A DNA stretch of 64,000 bases. It comes from Pedobacter nyackensis. GTDB lineage: Bacteria; Bacteroidota; Bacteroidia; Sphingobacteriales; Sphingobacteriaceae. The DNA is taken from contig NZ_FWYB01000004.1 in the NCBI RefSeq assembly GCF_900176505.1, positions 1 to 64,000 of the forward strand. Reading direction: 5' to 3'. Position numbers and translations under genes: made by a program. The notes under the pieces were generated by a model. That model made no database searches. It was not told where the DNA came from and saw only the letters and a program-made list of their open reading frames with translations. This document shows, piece by piece, positions 44,871-54,159 of this stretch (positions are counted from its first letter, which is position 1; every line of letters begins with the position of its first letter).

Positions 44871-45608
44871 ATGGGAATTTGTCTGTTGAACAAGTTGGTT
44901 GGGCTCTGCTTGATTTGTTTATGCTTTATTTCTTGTTCCAGCCGTATTACAGTGTTGAATAAAGGTGTGGCTGGTAATAACTCCAGAGACTTATTAAAAA
45001 GAATAGAAAAGGATGTGCTACAGGAAAAACCAGATTTAGTCGTGATGATGGTCGGATCGAATGATATGGTTAATTCTGGTAAGCTCGTTGCTTACCCTGA
45101 GTTTAAAGAGAATTATGAAAGACTGCTCAAAAAGATGACGTCTTCAGGTGTAACTGTTGTGGTGATGAGTCCGCCGCCAGTAGATACAGCTTATATCTTA
45201 AAACGGCATGACCGCATTCTTTATGATGAACCACTTGATCATAAATTGGATTCTTTAAACAGGCTTGTTGGCCAGATAGCTAAAGCAAATGGAATTCATT
45301 TCATTGATTTATATACACTTTTTAAATCGAAAGGCTCTCCCAGCAGAGCGCCCGGTTCTTTAACGATGAACCAGGCGAATTTTGGAAAGGAGGATGGTAT
45401 TCATCCCACGAAAAGAGGCTATATGTTAATTGCTGAAACACTTTATAGGTACCTGAAGAAAAATAAATTGTTAAGAAAGAGCAAAAAAATAATTTGCTTT
45501 GGCGATAGCATTACTTACGGTGCATTTATGGAGGGGGCTGGTACATCAACAGGGGACACTTATCCGTCTTTCCTGAAAAATATGATAACAACCGGACAGC
45601 AATACTAA
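44871..45608 (+). CDS. SGNH/GDSL hydrolase lipoprotein with circularly permuted motif order
   Basis: This is a serine esterase of the SGNH fold, 245 residues from ATG 44871, with a short lipoprotein-type signal (FISC). The blocks appear in the order II (GVAGNNS, G35), III (VGSNDM, N64), V (D175-G-I-H178) and then I (CFGDSITYG, S213) near the C-terminus. In the normal fold block I comes first. The last residues TTGQQY and the first mature residues RITVLNKG would join smoothly in a standard enzyme, so this looks like a clean circular permutation. All four catalytic blocks are intact, so activity is expected. Its place in unit B suggests removal of an acyl group from the glycan. Confidence 0.85.
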   Translation: MGICLLNKLVGLCLICLCFISCSSRITVLNKGVAGNNSRDLLKRIEKDVLQEKPDLVVMMVGSNDMVNSGKLVAYPEFKENYERLLKKMTSSGVTVVVMSPPPVDTAYILKRHDRILYDEPLDHKLDSLNRLVGQIAKANGIHFIDLYTLFKSKGSPSRAPGSLTMNQANFGKEDGIHPTKRGYMLIAETLYRYLKKNKLLRKSKKIICFGDSITYGAFMEGAGTSTGDTYPSFLKNMITTGQQY

Positions 45609-45675
45609 AAATTATCTTTTAAGGATTAATGTTTGGTAAGTTTATTTGACTTTGTAATAAAATATAATAAATATA

Positions 45676-45707
45676 TTGTTGTTATTAAATTTTATTTATA
45701 TTCACAT
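45676..45707 (+). promoter_or_regulatory. Promoter/operator block of unit C
   Basis: TTG (45676-45678), 18 bases and TATATTCA (45697-45704) resemble -33/-7 boxes. The 27 bases 45681-45707 match 23753-23779 at 24 positions. The predicted leader to the esterase ATG is about 30 bases. Confidence 0.6.
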
Positions 45708-45743
45708 GCCGTTAGGTAAGGGGAATTTAAATGCTATAACAAT

Positions 45744-46550
45744 ATGAATAGATTGAAATGTATTTTTTTGCTTGTTTGTGGATTAATTAGCATGTCGGTA
45801 AAAGGGCAGGATATGGTGATCCTTAAGTCGGCCTATTTGAAAACGAATGATAGTGTTTTGGTTTATAAGCCTACGGCCTATGAGTCGAAAGTTAAATACC
45901 CTGTTGTTTATTTGTTGCACGGTCATTCCGCAAACCATCGGTCCTGGAGTAAGCTGGCAAACTTGCAGGGCCTGGCAGATGAATATGGTTTTATCATTGT
46001 TTGTCCGGATGGACTAAAGAAAAGCTGGTATATGAATTCTTTAAATAAAGATAGCGTCCAGTATGAAGATTTTATGATAAAAGAGCTGATGCCTAAAATA
46101 ACCTCTGTTTATAAAGCTGATGCCGAAAGGGTTTTTGTAACTGGTGCCAGTATGGGTGGTTTCGGGGCGATGTATCTGTTTCTAAATCATCCGGATGTTT
46201 TTTTGAGTGCTGGCAGCACTTCGGGAGTGCTTAATTTAAGGCATTCAGCTTTTAAAAAGACTACGATCGCGAATGTAATAGGTCCTTATTCGGAGGAGAA
46301 TAAAAGTTTTGATGAATATTCACCTGTAAATCGACTGGAAAGAATAAAGGATTTAAAAAAGACTTTGATTTTTGATTGCGGTACTGAGGATTATCTATAT
46401 AAGGCCAGTAACCAATTTAGGCAAAAATGCGATGAATTGAAAATTAAGGCAACCTATATTACCCAGCCTGGTGCACATACGGGTGGATATTGGTCTAAAA
46501 GTATTAAAGCTCATTTTAGTTTTTTCAATGAGCTGGCTAATAAGAGTTAA
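45744..46550 (+). CDS. CE1-like secreted alpha/beta-hydrolase esterase
   Basis: This 268-residue protein belongs to the esterase D / feruloyl and acetyl esterase group. The signal peptide ends about residue 21 (VKGQ). The nucleophile is S136 in VTGASMGGFG. The acid is probably the Asp in FDCGTEDYL and the His is in QPGAHTGGYW. The oxyanion region is YLLHGHSANHRSW. The length matches single-domain CE1 enzymes. It likely removes an acyl or acetyl group from the glycan in the periplasm. It opens unit C under its own promoter, which is shared in sequence with unit A. Confidence 0.9.
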   Translation: MNRLKCIFLLVCGLISMSVKGQDMVILKSAYLKTNDSVLVYKPTAYESKVKYPVVYLLHGHSANHRSWSKLANLQGLADEYGFIIVCPDGLKKSWYMNSLNKDSVQYEDFMIKELMPKITSVYKADAERVFVTGASMGGFGAMYLFLNHPDVFLSAGSTSGVLNLRHSAFKKTTIANVIGPYSEENKSFDEYSPVNRLERIKDLKKTLIFDCGTEDYLYKASNQFRQKCDELKIKATYITQPGAHTGGYWSKSIKAHFSFFNELANKS

Positions 46551-46583
46551 CCTGATAATTTAGTAACACACACAAATAGAAAT

Positions 46584-47777
46584 ATGGAATACAAAAACTT
46601 AAAAGTTACATTAAGTTTGGCTTTAATTTGCGGCACGTTGCAATTAAAAGCGCAAACTGTTACTCCCTCGGATGCTGTGAGCTTGTTAAATGCGAAGCAG
46701 GGGAGTGTTGTCGTGATGAAAGAATTTTTTGCGGCTAAGCCGACAGACATCAAGTACAACAAGGTGGTTTTGCCTGGACCTCAGTTTATCATTTCTGATG
46801 ATCCTGAATACATCAGAGTGCCTGAGGCTATAGCGTTGAAAGAGGCAGTGCAGCCTGGAGCAGTTAGATTGTATGTTTATAATGTCAACGGTGTAAAAGA
46901 GCCGGTAAAGATTGATCGTAAAATTACTGCAGTGATTAAGAATACTGGTAAGCAGAAAATGCATATCCGTATGATTAAATATTCGTCACAAAAACCAAGC
47001 GCAAATTATTTTCAGATTGGTAAGCAGGGGCTGGCAGATTATTTTGCTTCAAAAGGAAGTGAAAATATCCGTACAGTGGAACCGGGTGAAGCTATTGCGA
47101 TAGATGAAAAATTGGAACAAAATGTAGTAAAGTATGATGAGCTTACGCATGGTTTTTATGATTTTGTAATCGATCAGCCCGGAGAAATCAGTGTGATTCA
47201 AACAGATCTTAAAACGCCTGGTCCGGTAGCATTAAAGAGAATCAAAACAGTAATTCCTACAGGACATAAAAATGCCGGTCGTGGTTTGTTTGGTGTGAGT
47301 AATTATAAAGTTACTGCCGTTGATGTATTGGATACTAAAAACGGAGTGGCCGAAATTATTGTAGCGGATGGCGTGAAGGATCCTTGGGTATTAGGTGTTG
47401 AAGGTACAAGTGGAAAGGAATCTACATTGGCTGGTAATTATGGCGTGATGTACAACATCGAATTGAAATGGAAAAGTACCGACGGAAAGGGTTTGGCATT
47501 GGTTACCTGGAATTCGCGTTCTGCGGATAATCAATGGTGCAATGGTATGGCTGCAACAATGGTAGTGAGTAAAGGTAAGTTTAAGGAAGGGATTATCCAG
47601 TTGCCAAGTGATAGATTGGTTACTAAGGCTGCTCCTGAAGCGATATTGGTACAGGTGTTTCCACCGGCTAAAAATGGAGAGGAACAGACAATCAAGTTTA
47701 CCTATTCCCCGCCGGGTGCTTCGTGTTTACCAACACCGTTAGTATTTATTCCGGTGGATATGAATTTGGCGAAATAA
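46584..47777 (+). CDS. Secreted protein of unknown function
   Basis: This 397-residue protein has a signal peptide (about 1-23, ends LKAQ) and a mostly beta-strand mature part. An N-terminal portion (about 30-185) contains TAVIKNTGKQKMHIRMIKYS. A C-terminal portion (about 215-395) contains NYGVMYNIELKW and SPPGASCLPTPLVFIP. No catalytic motif or known domain was recognised. It lies 33 bases after the esterase gene, and its stop directly abuts the stop of the convergent ROK gene. It could be a glycan-binding or cell-surface accessory protein; that is a guess from context. Confidence 0.6.
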   Translation: MEYKNLKVTLSLALICGTLQLKAQTVTPSDAVSLLNAKQGSVVVMKEFFAAKPTDIKYNKVVLPGPQFIISDDPEYIRVPEAIALKEAVQPGAVRLYVYNVNGVKEPVKIDRKITAVIKNTGKQKMHIRMIKYSSQKPSANYFQIGKQGLADYFASKGSENIRTVEPGEAIAIDEKLEQNVVKYDELTHGFYDFVIDQPGEISVIQTDLKTPGPVALKRIKTVIPTGHKNAGRGLFGVSNYKVTAVDVLDTKNGVAEIIVADGVKDPWVLGVEGTSGKESTLAGNYGVMYNIELKWKSTDGKGLALVTWNSRSADNQWCNGMAATMVVSKGKFKEGIIQLPSDRLVTKAAPEAILVQVFPPAKNGEEQTIKFTYSPPGASCLPTPLVFIPVDMNLAK

Positions 47778-48998
47778 CTAAATAGAATATTCTAGAAGCC
47801 TTTTTCTAACCAGGAGGCAGGCACCCATAACGCCTGCTTCTTCACCAAGCTTTGATAGTTTCAATTGTGTGTCGCTATTTACAAGGCTTAATGAAAACTT
47901 GTTCACCGCGCTTTTTATAGGCAAGTGTAAATGCTCGCCTGTTGAGGCCAGTGCGCCGCCCAGGATAACGAGTTCGGGATTGAATATATTAATGAGCAGG
48001 GCAATACCGCGACCAAGCTTTTCTCCTATAGTAGCAATAAGTTCTATAGAAAGTACATCGTCATTGTTGGCTGCATTGATAATATCCTGCATTTGTATGT
48101 CGTCATGCGCTTCTTTTTTTAATGAGCTGGAAGAACCTGTCAATAACTTTTCTTTAAACATGGCTATTAAAGCCCGTCCGGAAGCTTCTGTTTCCAGGCA
48201 TCCTTTTTTTCCGCACTGACAGATGGTCTCATTACTGAATAAAGGCATGTGACCAATTTCTCCGGCAAATCCTGATTTCCCATAGTACAATTCATTATTG
48301 ATCATAGCACCCATTCCAAGACCGTAATCTAAATTTAAAAAGAGTACGTTTTTTTCCTCCTTCACCACGCCGCAATTAAATTCTCCATAAGCCATTGCTC
48401 TGGAGTCATTTTCAAGATAGGTTTTCAGGTTCAATTCTTTTTCCAGTAATTTACTTAGTGGATCTTCATTGAAATGGAAAAAACTATAGCTGTAGCCGGT
48501 AGAGTAGTTGATTCTCCCGGAAAGATTGAGCCCTAATCCAAGTATTTTGTCTTTTGCAATGGCGGTGTCTTTAATGAAGGATCTTATCAATTCGCAAAGT
48601 TCGGAAAAGGATTCTGCGGTATTGTTTAAGTTGTAAGGAACATCTTTAGATATTTTGATCAGTTTTTTTTGCAAATCGATCAATCCAATGTTAATGTGAT
48701 TGTGTTTCACATCTACCCCCAGGAAGAAACCTGAATCAGGTGCCAGACCATAGATATTCGGACGCCTTCCGCCGGTCGACCCAACCTTGCCAAAATCTTT
48801 TACCAGTCCGCCCGCTATGAGTTCCGTAATCAGTGTAGTTACCTTTGGTACGCTGAGGTTAGTTTCTTTGCAAAGTTCCGCGATAGTAGCATTACCTGCA
48901 TCTGCAAAATAGGAAATGATCTTTTTTCTGATGTGAATGTTTTTGTAGGCAACTCCAGTTAGGATGTCACTGTTGTCGTCAAAAAAGTCGCTTTTCAT
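47778..48998 (-). CDS. ROK-family transcriptional regulator, copy 2
   Basis: This 406-residue paralogue of the regulator at 22283-23506 is nearly collinear with it. It has a winged helix-turn-helix (about 20-72, ATIAELCKETNLSVPKVTTLITEL), then the ROK domain with the zinc site GHMPLF...CQCGKKGCLE and the LENDS Asp. The recognition-helix region differs only modestly between the copies (SAPKVTALLADL against SVPKVTTLITEL), so they may bind related sites. It is divergent from the GH20 gene across 143 bases. Its stop is immediately next to the stop of the plus-strand gene with no spacer. Confidence 0.93.
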   Translation of the reverse strand: MKSDFFDDNSDILTGVAYKNIHIRKKIISYFADAGNATIAELCKETNLSVPKVTTLITELIAGGLVKDFGKVGSTGGRRPNIYGLAPDSGFFLGVDVKHNHINIGLIDLQKKLIKISKDVPYNLNNTAESFSELCELIRSFIKDTAIAKDKILGLGLNLSGRINYSTGYSYSFFHFNEDPLSKLLEKELNLKTYLENDSRAMAYGEFNCGVVKEEKNVLFLNLDYGLGMGAMINNELYYGKSGFAGEIGHMPLFSNETICQCGKKGCLETEASGRALIAMFKEKLLTGSSSSLKKEAHDDIQMQDIINAANNDDVLSIELIATIGEKLGRGIALLINIFNPELVILGGALASTGEHLHLPIKSAVNKFSLSLVNSDTQLKLSKLGEEAGVMGACLLVRKRLLEYSI

Positions 48999-49038
48999 GT
49001 GGTAGGCTTTTGTGCTATTTAAAATCTCTATTACAATC

Positions 49039-49058
49039 TTATTAAAAAAAATTAATAA
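49039..49058. promoter_or_regulatory. TTATTAA inverted repeat, possible ROK operator
   Basis: TTATTAA, six A residues, then TTAATAA lies between the ROK copy 2 and GH20 starts. The word TTATTAA also occurs in the shared blocks at 23753-23779 and 45681-45707. Symmetry and position suit an operator, but AT-rich symmetry also arises by chance. Confidence 0.4.
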
Positions 49059-49141
49059 ATATCGATTTTATGTATCTAAAAATATAGATTTACGCCAAAG
49101 TTAAATAAAAACGATCAGCTTATCTGTATTTCGAAATCCCC

Positions 49142-51031
49142 ATGATTAAAATTGTATTCAAATTAATTGGCAAAGGAGTATTCCTTATTGGCTTTTTGAT
49201 TTTTTCTATCTCAGCGCTAGCTCAGGATAAAGATTTTAGACTTATTCCATGGCCTAATCAGTTAGAGAAAGGTAAGGGCGAATTCATTTTAAAGGCTAGT
49301 ACTTCTATTGTCCCACCAAGTATTAAAGATAAAGAGCTGGCAGAATTGCTTGCTTTAAGATTGAAATCATTAACAGGCTATGATTTGAAAGTTGCAAATT
49401 CTGCTGCAGTGAACAATGTGATTCGATTTTTAGCTGATGAGCATATTAAGGGTGGCAAAGAGGCTTATCAGCTTGAAGTTACCGGTGGAAACGTGGTTAT
49501 TAAGGCTGCGAAGCCTGAAGGATGGTTTTATGCTATGCAAACATTAGTGCAGCTTTTGCCTGCGAATATAGATCAACGGGTTGCTAATTTGGGTGTGAGA
49601 ATTCCGGCGGTTAAAATTGCCGATGCTCCTCACTTTCAATGGCGGGGATTAATGGTAGATGTAAGTCGTAATTTCTTTTCCAAAGAAGTTATTAAACGGT
49701 ATATACTGCAAATGTCTAAGTATAAAATGAATGTGCTGCATTTGCATTTGACAGATAATCAGGGTTGGAGAATTGAAATTAAAAGTTTACCAAAATTGAC
49801 TGAGGTGGGGGCCTGGCGGGTGCCTAGGACTGGATATTGGAGAAATCAGAAGGCACCTGAGGCTGGTGAAAAGGCTACGAAAGGTGGGTTTTATACTCAG
49901 GACGACATAAGGGAGTTGGTTGCTTACGGACAAAAGCACTTTGTTGAATTGGTGCCTGAAATTGATGTTCCCGGGCATAGTTTAGCGCTAATTGCTTCAT
50001 ATCCGGAACTTTCCTGTACAAAAGGGGCTCAGCAGGTTTTAGCGGGCGACCCATGGAATGCTTCGCGAACGAATGTAGTGTGTGCTGGTAATGATTCTGT
50101 TTTTGTTTTTTTGGAAAAGGTTATTGATGAATTAGCGGGGTTATTTCCTTCTAAATTTATACATATTGGTGGTGATGAGGTATCGAGAGCCTATTGGGAT
50201 AAATGCCCGGTTTGTCAGCAAAGGATTAAGGATGAGCATCTAAAGAGCTCGGAAGAGTTGCAGTCTTATTTTCTGAAGCGTGTTTCTAAAATTGTACTGT
50301 CTAAGGGTAAGCAGCCTTTGGGCTGGTACGAAAATCTGCCTGGTGGTCTTCCTGATGATATGGCTGTAATGAGTTGGAAGGATGATAAAGGAGGAATTTT
50401 GTCGTCCAATAAAGGCCAGCAGGTAGTTATGACGCCTGCTGCATATACTTATCTCGATTTTTACCAGGGAGATCAATACCTGGAAAACGCTATTTTTTCG
50501 GTAAACCGCTTGAGCACAACTTTTCAGTTCAATCCTATCCCTAAGGGGATTAAAGAGGAGAATGTAATGGGTGGGCAGGGGAGTTTGTGGACAGAGCAGG
50601 TGCCTAATGAGCGTAAGCTACAAGCTATGACCTGGCCCAGGGCTTTTGCATTAAGTGAAACCCTGTGGAGTGGCCCTGCTAAGCGTAGCTGGAGCAATTT
50701 TATTGATCGGGTAGAGTCGCATTTGCCTGTTCTAGATAAGGATACGGTCAACTATTCAAGGTATTTTTATGATGCCATAGTTTCCGGTGTTCGTGGTGCA
50801 GATAAAACGCTTTTGATCAATCTGTCTACTGAGATTGAGGGACTGAAGATTTATTATTCTTTTGATGATACGGATCCGGATCCATATTATCCTGTATATG
50901 CGGGGATTCCTTTAAGTATTCCTAAGGGTGCGCAGAATATACGTGTAATTACATATCGTAACGGTGTGCAGGTAGGTAGGTTAATGAAAATTCCGGTTAC
51001 GGAACTGGAGAGAAGGACTCCTGTTAAGTAA
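49142..51031 (+). CDS. GH20 beta-N-acetylhexosaminidase
   Basis: This 629-residue secreted glycosidase removes terminal beta-linked GlcNAc or GalNAc by substrate-assisted catalysis. The signal peptide ends about residue 28 (ALAQ). The small GH20b domain follows (about 35-150). The catalytic barrel has FQWRGLMVDVSRNFF, HLHLTDNQGWR, and the catalytic Asp345-Glu346 pair in HIGGDEV. C-terminally PWRAFALSETLW-like residues (WPRAFALSETLWSG) close the active site, and a small beta domain (about 540-625) may bind substrate. It is the clearest indication that the locus targets an N-acetylhexosamine glycan. It opens unit D, divergent from ROK copy 2. Confidence 0.95.
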   Translation: MIKIVFKLIGKGVFLIGFLIFSISALAQDKDFRLIPWPNQLEKGKGEFILKASTSIVPPSIKDKELAELLALRLKSLTGYDLKVANSAAVNNVIRFLADEHIKGGKEAYQLEVTGGNVVIKAAKPEGWFYAMQTLVQLLPANIDQRVANLGVRIPAVKIADAPHFQWRGLMVDVSRNFFSKEVIKRYILQMSKYKMNVLHLHLTDNQGWRIEIKSLPKLTEVGAWRVPRTGYWRNQKAPEAGEKATKGGFYTQDDIRELVAYGQKHFVELVPEIDVPGHSLALIASYPELSCTKGAQQVLAGDPWNASRTNVVCAGNDSVFVFLEKVIDELAGLFPSKFIHIGGDEVSRAYWDKCPVCQQRIKDEHLKSSEELQSYFLKRVSKIVLSKGKQPLGWYENLPGGLPDDMAVMSWKDDKGGILSSNKGQQVVMTPAAYTYLDFYQGDQYLENAIFSVNRLSTTFQFNPIPKGIKEENVMGGQGSLWTEQVPNERKLQAMTWPRAFALSETLWSGPAKRSWSNFIDRVESHLPVLDKDTVNYSRYFYDAIVSGVRGADKTLLINLSTEIEGLKIYYSFDDTDPDPYYPVYAGIPLSIPKGAQNIRVITYRNGVQVGRLMKIPVTELERRTPVK

Positions 51032-51178
51032 GTAAATTCTCTGTAGTTAATGTTGTTGGTGCTTTTTCTTTTGTCGGGTAGGTATTTGAGATGCTTTTAA
51101 AAATATTTTAATAAAACTCTTTGATTGTTTTTAATTTATTTAATAAAGTTATTATATTTACTGGCAAACCAAACCATT

Positions 51179-52195
51179 ATGAACTTAAAATCAAACTTTG
51201 CGCTTATTCTTATTGCGGCTGCGACTTTGATGTCTGCATGTAGTAAATCTAAAAAAGAAGTGGGTTCCGGTCCTGAGGAGCCTGTTGTGGTTGTTGATTC
51301 CACTCCATTAATTAGCTTATCTTCTAGCTGGAAAAAAGCTGTTCACCTGATGGCAGATTTTCCAAATGGAATTCAGGTTTACATGAATACCACCCCATTC
51401 AACGGAAAAGCCTTAGTTGCCTATTGCGTCGTTTTTGATCCTAAATCAGGTCTGGAGCTTAAGCCGGTAACGGCAACAGCAAATAAAAAAGTGTCTGCTT
51501 TTTATACAGAAGAAACAGGGTTTAGGTATGCCTGTATTAACGGAGGGTTCTTCGGGACGAATACGTCTTATAGTCTTGCCATGTACAAAGGTGCTATAAA
51601 CGCTATTAATATTAAGTCATTAACGCGTACACTTAATGGTGCTAATGCGACTTATTATCCTACCAGAGCTGCTTTTGGAATTTCAGAAGAAGGTGTGCCG
51701 GATGTAAGTTGGATTTATCATGTGGGTACTGGAAATGGAACGATATATTCTTATCCCGCTCCTGCTGCAAATCTGATTAATACCGCGCCGAAGCCAGTGC
51801 CAACTGCTACATTACCTGCAGGCGGAGCAATCTGGAATGTTAAAGCGGCAATTGGAGGTTCTCCAATGCTAATTAAGGATGATAAGATTAACATAACAGA
51901 TAAAGAAGAATTAATCGATATTGATAACACTTCATCTCGTGCACGTTCAGCTATCGGCTATACTAAAAATAATATGATTGTACTTCTTGCTGTAGAAGGA
52001 AATATTACTAATGGAGGGGCCGGCTTAAATCTAGCTGAGTTAGCTCAGTTGATGAAAGAGATGGGGTGTGTAGGTGCGGTAAACTTAGATGGAGGAGGCT
52101 CTACATCTATGACTGTGCGTGCAAAGCCAACTGTTAAGCCTTCAGATGGTGCGGAAAGGCCGGTTATGACTGCGCTGATTATTAAGAGGAAATAG
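51179..52195 (+). CDS. NAGPA-type phosphodiester glycosidase, lipoprotein
   Basis: The protein (338 residues from ATG 51179) has a lipobox at LMSAC. It belongs to the family of the enzyme that uncovers mannose 6-phosphate by removing alpha-GlcNAc from a phosphodiester. Conserved segments are CINGGFFGTN, AIGGSPMLI, RARSAIGY and VNLDGGGSTSM. Bacterial members act on alpha-GlcNAc linkages or other phosphodiester or alpha-glycoside bonds; the substrate here is unknown. An earlier in-frame start at 51125 would place 18 hydrophobic residues before the lipoprotein signal and is unlikely. Together with GH20 it points to GlcNAc at the glycan ends. Confidence 0.85.
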   Translation: MNLKSNFALILIAAATLMSACSKSKKEVGSGPEEPVVVVDSTPLISLSSSWKKAVHLMADFPNGIQVYMNTTPFNGKALVAYCVVFDPKSGLELKPVTATANKKVSAFYTEETGFRYACINGGFFGTNTSYSLAMYKGAINAINIKSLTRTLNGANATYYPTRAAFGISEEGVPDVSWIYHVGTGNGTIYSYPAPAANLINTAPKPVPTATLPAGGAIWNVKAAIGGSPMLIKDDKINITDKEELIDIDNTSSRARSAIGYTKNNMIVLLAVEGNITNGGAGLNLAELAQLMKEMGCVGAVNLDGGGSTSMTVRAKPTVKPSDGAERPVMTALIIKRK

Positions 52196-52242
52196 CCTGC
52201 AGATATTCTATAAATACAAAAAACAAATTACACGATTCAAAA

Positions 52243-54126
52243 ATGATTGCATTCTACTTAAAGAATTATTTTTTTAATGCTCTTCTACTGGTTTCTCTTG
52301 TTTCAGCACTCCCTGCTGAATCTAAAGAGTATCATACCCAATTATTAGTTGTTGGTGGTGGCGCAAGTGGAACCACTGCTGCAATACAGGCCTCGAGAAT
52401 GGGGGTTAAAACCTTAGTTATAGAGGAAACAGAATGGCTGGGCGGAATGTTGACTTCGGCTGGAGTTGCTGCTATCGATGGTAATCATCAAATGCCTTCT
52501 GGCTTATGGGGTGAATTCAGACAAAAGCTTTATGATTATTATGGTGGACCAAAAGCAGTAGAAACTGGATGGGTAAGCAACACCTTGTTTGAGCCATCAG
52601 TAGGAAATAGAAAGTTAAAAGAATTAGCTCAAAACCCTAATCTGACAATCTGGTATAAAGCAGAATGGAAAAACATTACACGTAACGGGACTAAATGGAC
52701 AGTTGAAACGTATGTGAAAGGGAAACGTACCCTTGTAACTGCGGATCTGATCATTGATGCTACTGAATTAGGGGATGTAATGGGCTTTTTAAAAATTCCT
52801 TATCGCATTGGTATGGATAGCCGATTTGATACCGGCGAATCTTTCGCTCCTGAAAAAGCTAACAATATTATTCAGGATCTAACCTATGTTGTAGTGCTTA
52901 AAGATTTTGGTAAGAACGCAGATAAAACGATTGCTAAACCAGCTGGATACGATCCAAAAGTGTTTGAATGTTGCTGCGACGTTACTGATCCTTCAGCTGA
53001 TGCCAGTCATAAACGTTCAATCGATTGTAACCAAATGATCACCTACGGTAAATTGCCGAACAACAAGTATATGATCAACTGGCCTAAATGCGGAAATGAT
53101 ATTTACCTGAATATCATAGAGCTGAGTAAAAAGGATAGGGAAGCAGCACTTAAAGAAGCTAAATTACACAGTTTAAGATTTATTTATCACCTGCAAGCAA
53201 AGCTTGGATTTAAGCATTTAGGTATCGCTGATGACGAATTCCCTACAGCCGACAGGTTGCCGATGATCGCTTATCATAGGGAAGCAAGAAGATTAGATGG
53301 TAAAGTTACTTTAACTGTTAACGATATTACTGCACCTTATCAGCAAAAAACTAGTCTATATCGGACCGGGATTGCAATTGGAGATTATCCGATAGATCAC
53401 CATCACTTAAAAAATCCTGAAGCTCCTCAAATTGATTTTATAAATATCAAAGTTCCTGCTTATAATATACCACTGGGTGCTTTGGTTCCTAAAAATGCAG
53501 ACGGAATTATTGTTGCTGAAAAAAGCGTTAGTGTGACAAATATTGTCGCAGGTGCCAGTAGGTTACAGCCTGTAGTATTGACCATTGGTCAGGCGGCAGG
53601 AGCATTGGCTGCGGTTGCCATAAAAAATAATCAACAGCCTGCTCAGGTAAATATTCGTCAGGTGCAGATGGCCTTATTGGAAAGCAAAGCTTACCTGATG
53701 CCTTTTATTGATGTAAAACCTGAAGATAAGGATTTTGTAGTCATGCAAAAAATTGGAGCAACGGGAATTCTAAAAGGAACGGGAATACCTTATAAATGGG
53801 CCAATCAAACCTGGTTTTATCCCGAGCAGCCGGTTAATGAATATACTTTGATTGAAGGATTTAAATCTTTCTACCCCGTAATGACTGATCTTTTCCCTTC
53901 GGGAAAACTGGTAAATGCCGCATTTGCTGCAAAGCTATTTTCTTCTGTTTCAAAAAAAGATATTAATCTTTCAGCCGTATCGCAAGTAATTAATGAACGT
54001 ATTGCCAGACAAAATGTGGGTGAAGAAACTGTTTTGTCAAGGCGGATACTTTCTGTATTGATAGACCATTTTTTAAATCCTTTTGCTCAGGAAATCGATT
54101 TTAATGGATCACCCAAACTCAAATAA
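52243..54126 (+). CDS. FAD-dependent oxidoreductase (FAD_oxidored family), second copy
   Basis: This 627-residue protein has a Sec-type signal (about 1-28) rather than a twin-arginine one. FAD-binding GGGASG is at residues 38-43, followed by the Glu in VIEETEWLGGMLTSAG. DLIIDATELGDVMGF and SVTNIVAGASRLQPVVLTIGQAAG correspond to the same blocks in the copy at 33356-35068. A C-terminal extension of about 130 residues (from about 495) looks like a small helical repeat module. It carries a CCCD cluster (ECCCDVTDPS) that could bind a metal. It lies 47 bases after the phosphodiester glycosidase gene. The sugar substrate is not known. Confidence 0.88.
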   Translation: MIAFYLKNYFFNALLLVSLVSALPAESKEYHTQLLVVGGGASGTTAAIQASRMGVKTLVIEETEWLGGMLTSAGVAAIDGNHQMPSGLWGEFRQKLYDYYGGPKAVETGWVSNTLFEPSVGNRKLKELAQNPNLTIWYKAEWKNITRNGTKWTVETYVKGKRTLVTADLIIDATELGDVMGFLKIPYRIGMDSRFDTGESFAPEKANNIIQDLTYVVVLKDFGKNADKTIAKPAGYDPKVFECCCDVTDPSADASHKRSIDCNQMITYGKLPNNKYMINWPKCGNDIYLNIIELSKKDREAALKEAKLHSLRFIYHLQAKLGFKHLGIADDEFPTADRLPMIAYHREARRLDGKVTLTVNDITAPYQQKTSLYRTGIAIGDYPIDHHHLKNPEAPQIDFINIKVPAYNIPLGALVPKNADGIIVAEKSVSVTNIVAGASRLQPVVLTIGQAAGALAAVAIKNNQQPAQVNIRQVQMALLESKAYLMPFIDVKPEDKDFVVMQKIGATGILKGTGIPYKWANQTWFYPEQPVNEYTLIEGFKSFYPVMTDLFPSGKLVNAAFAAKLFSSVSKKDINLSAVSQVINERIARQNVGEETVLSRRILSVLIDHFLNPFAQEIDFNGSPKLK

Positions 54127-54159
54127 ACAAACGTATTTTAAATCTAACCAATTAACAGT

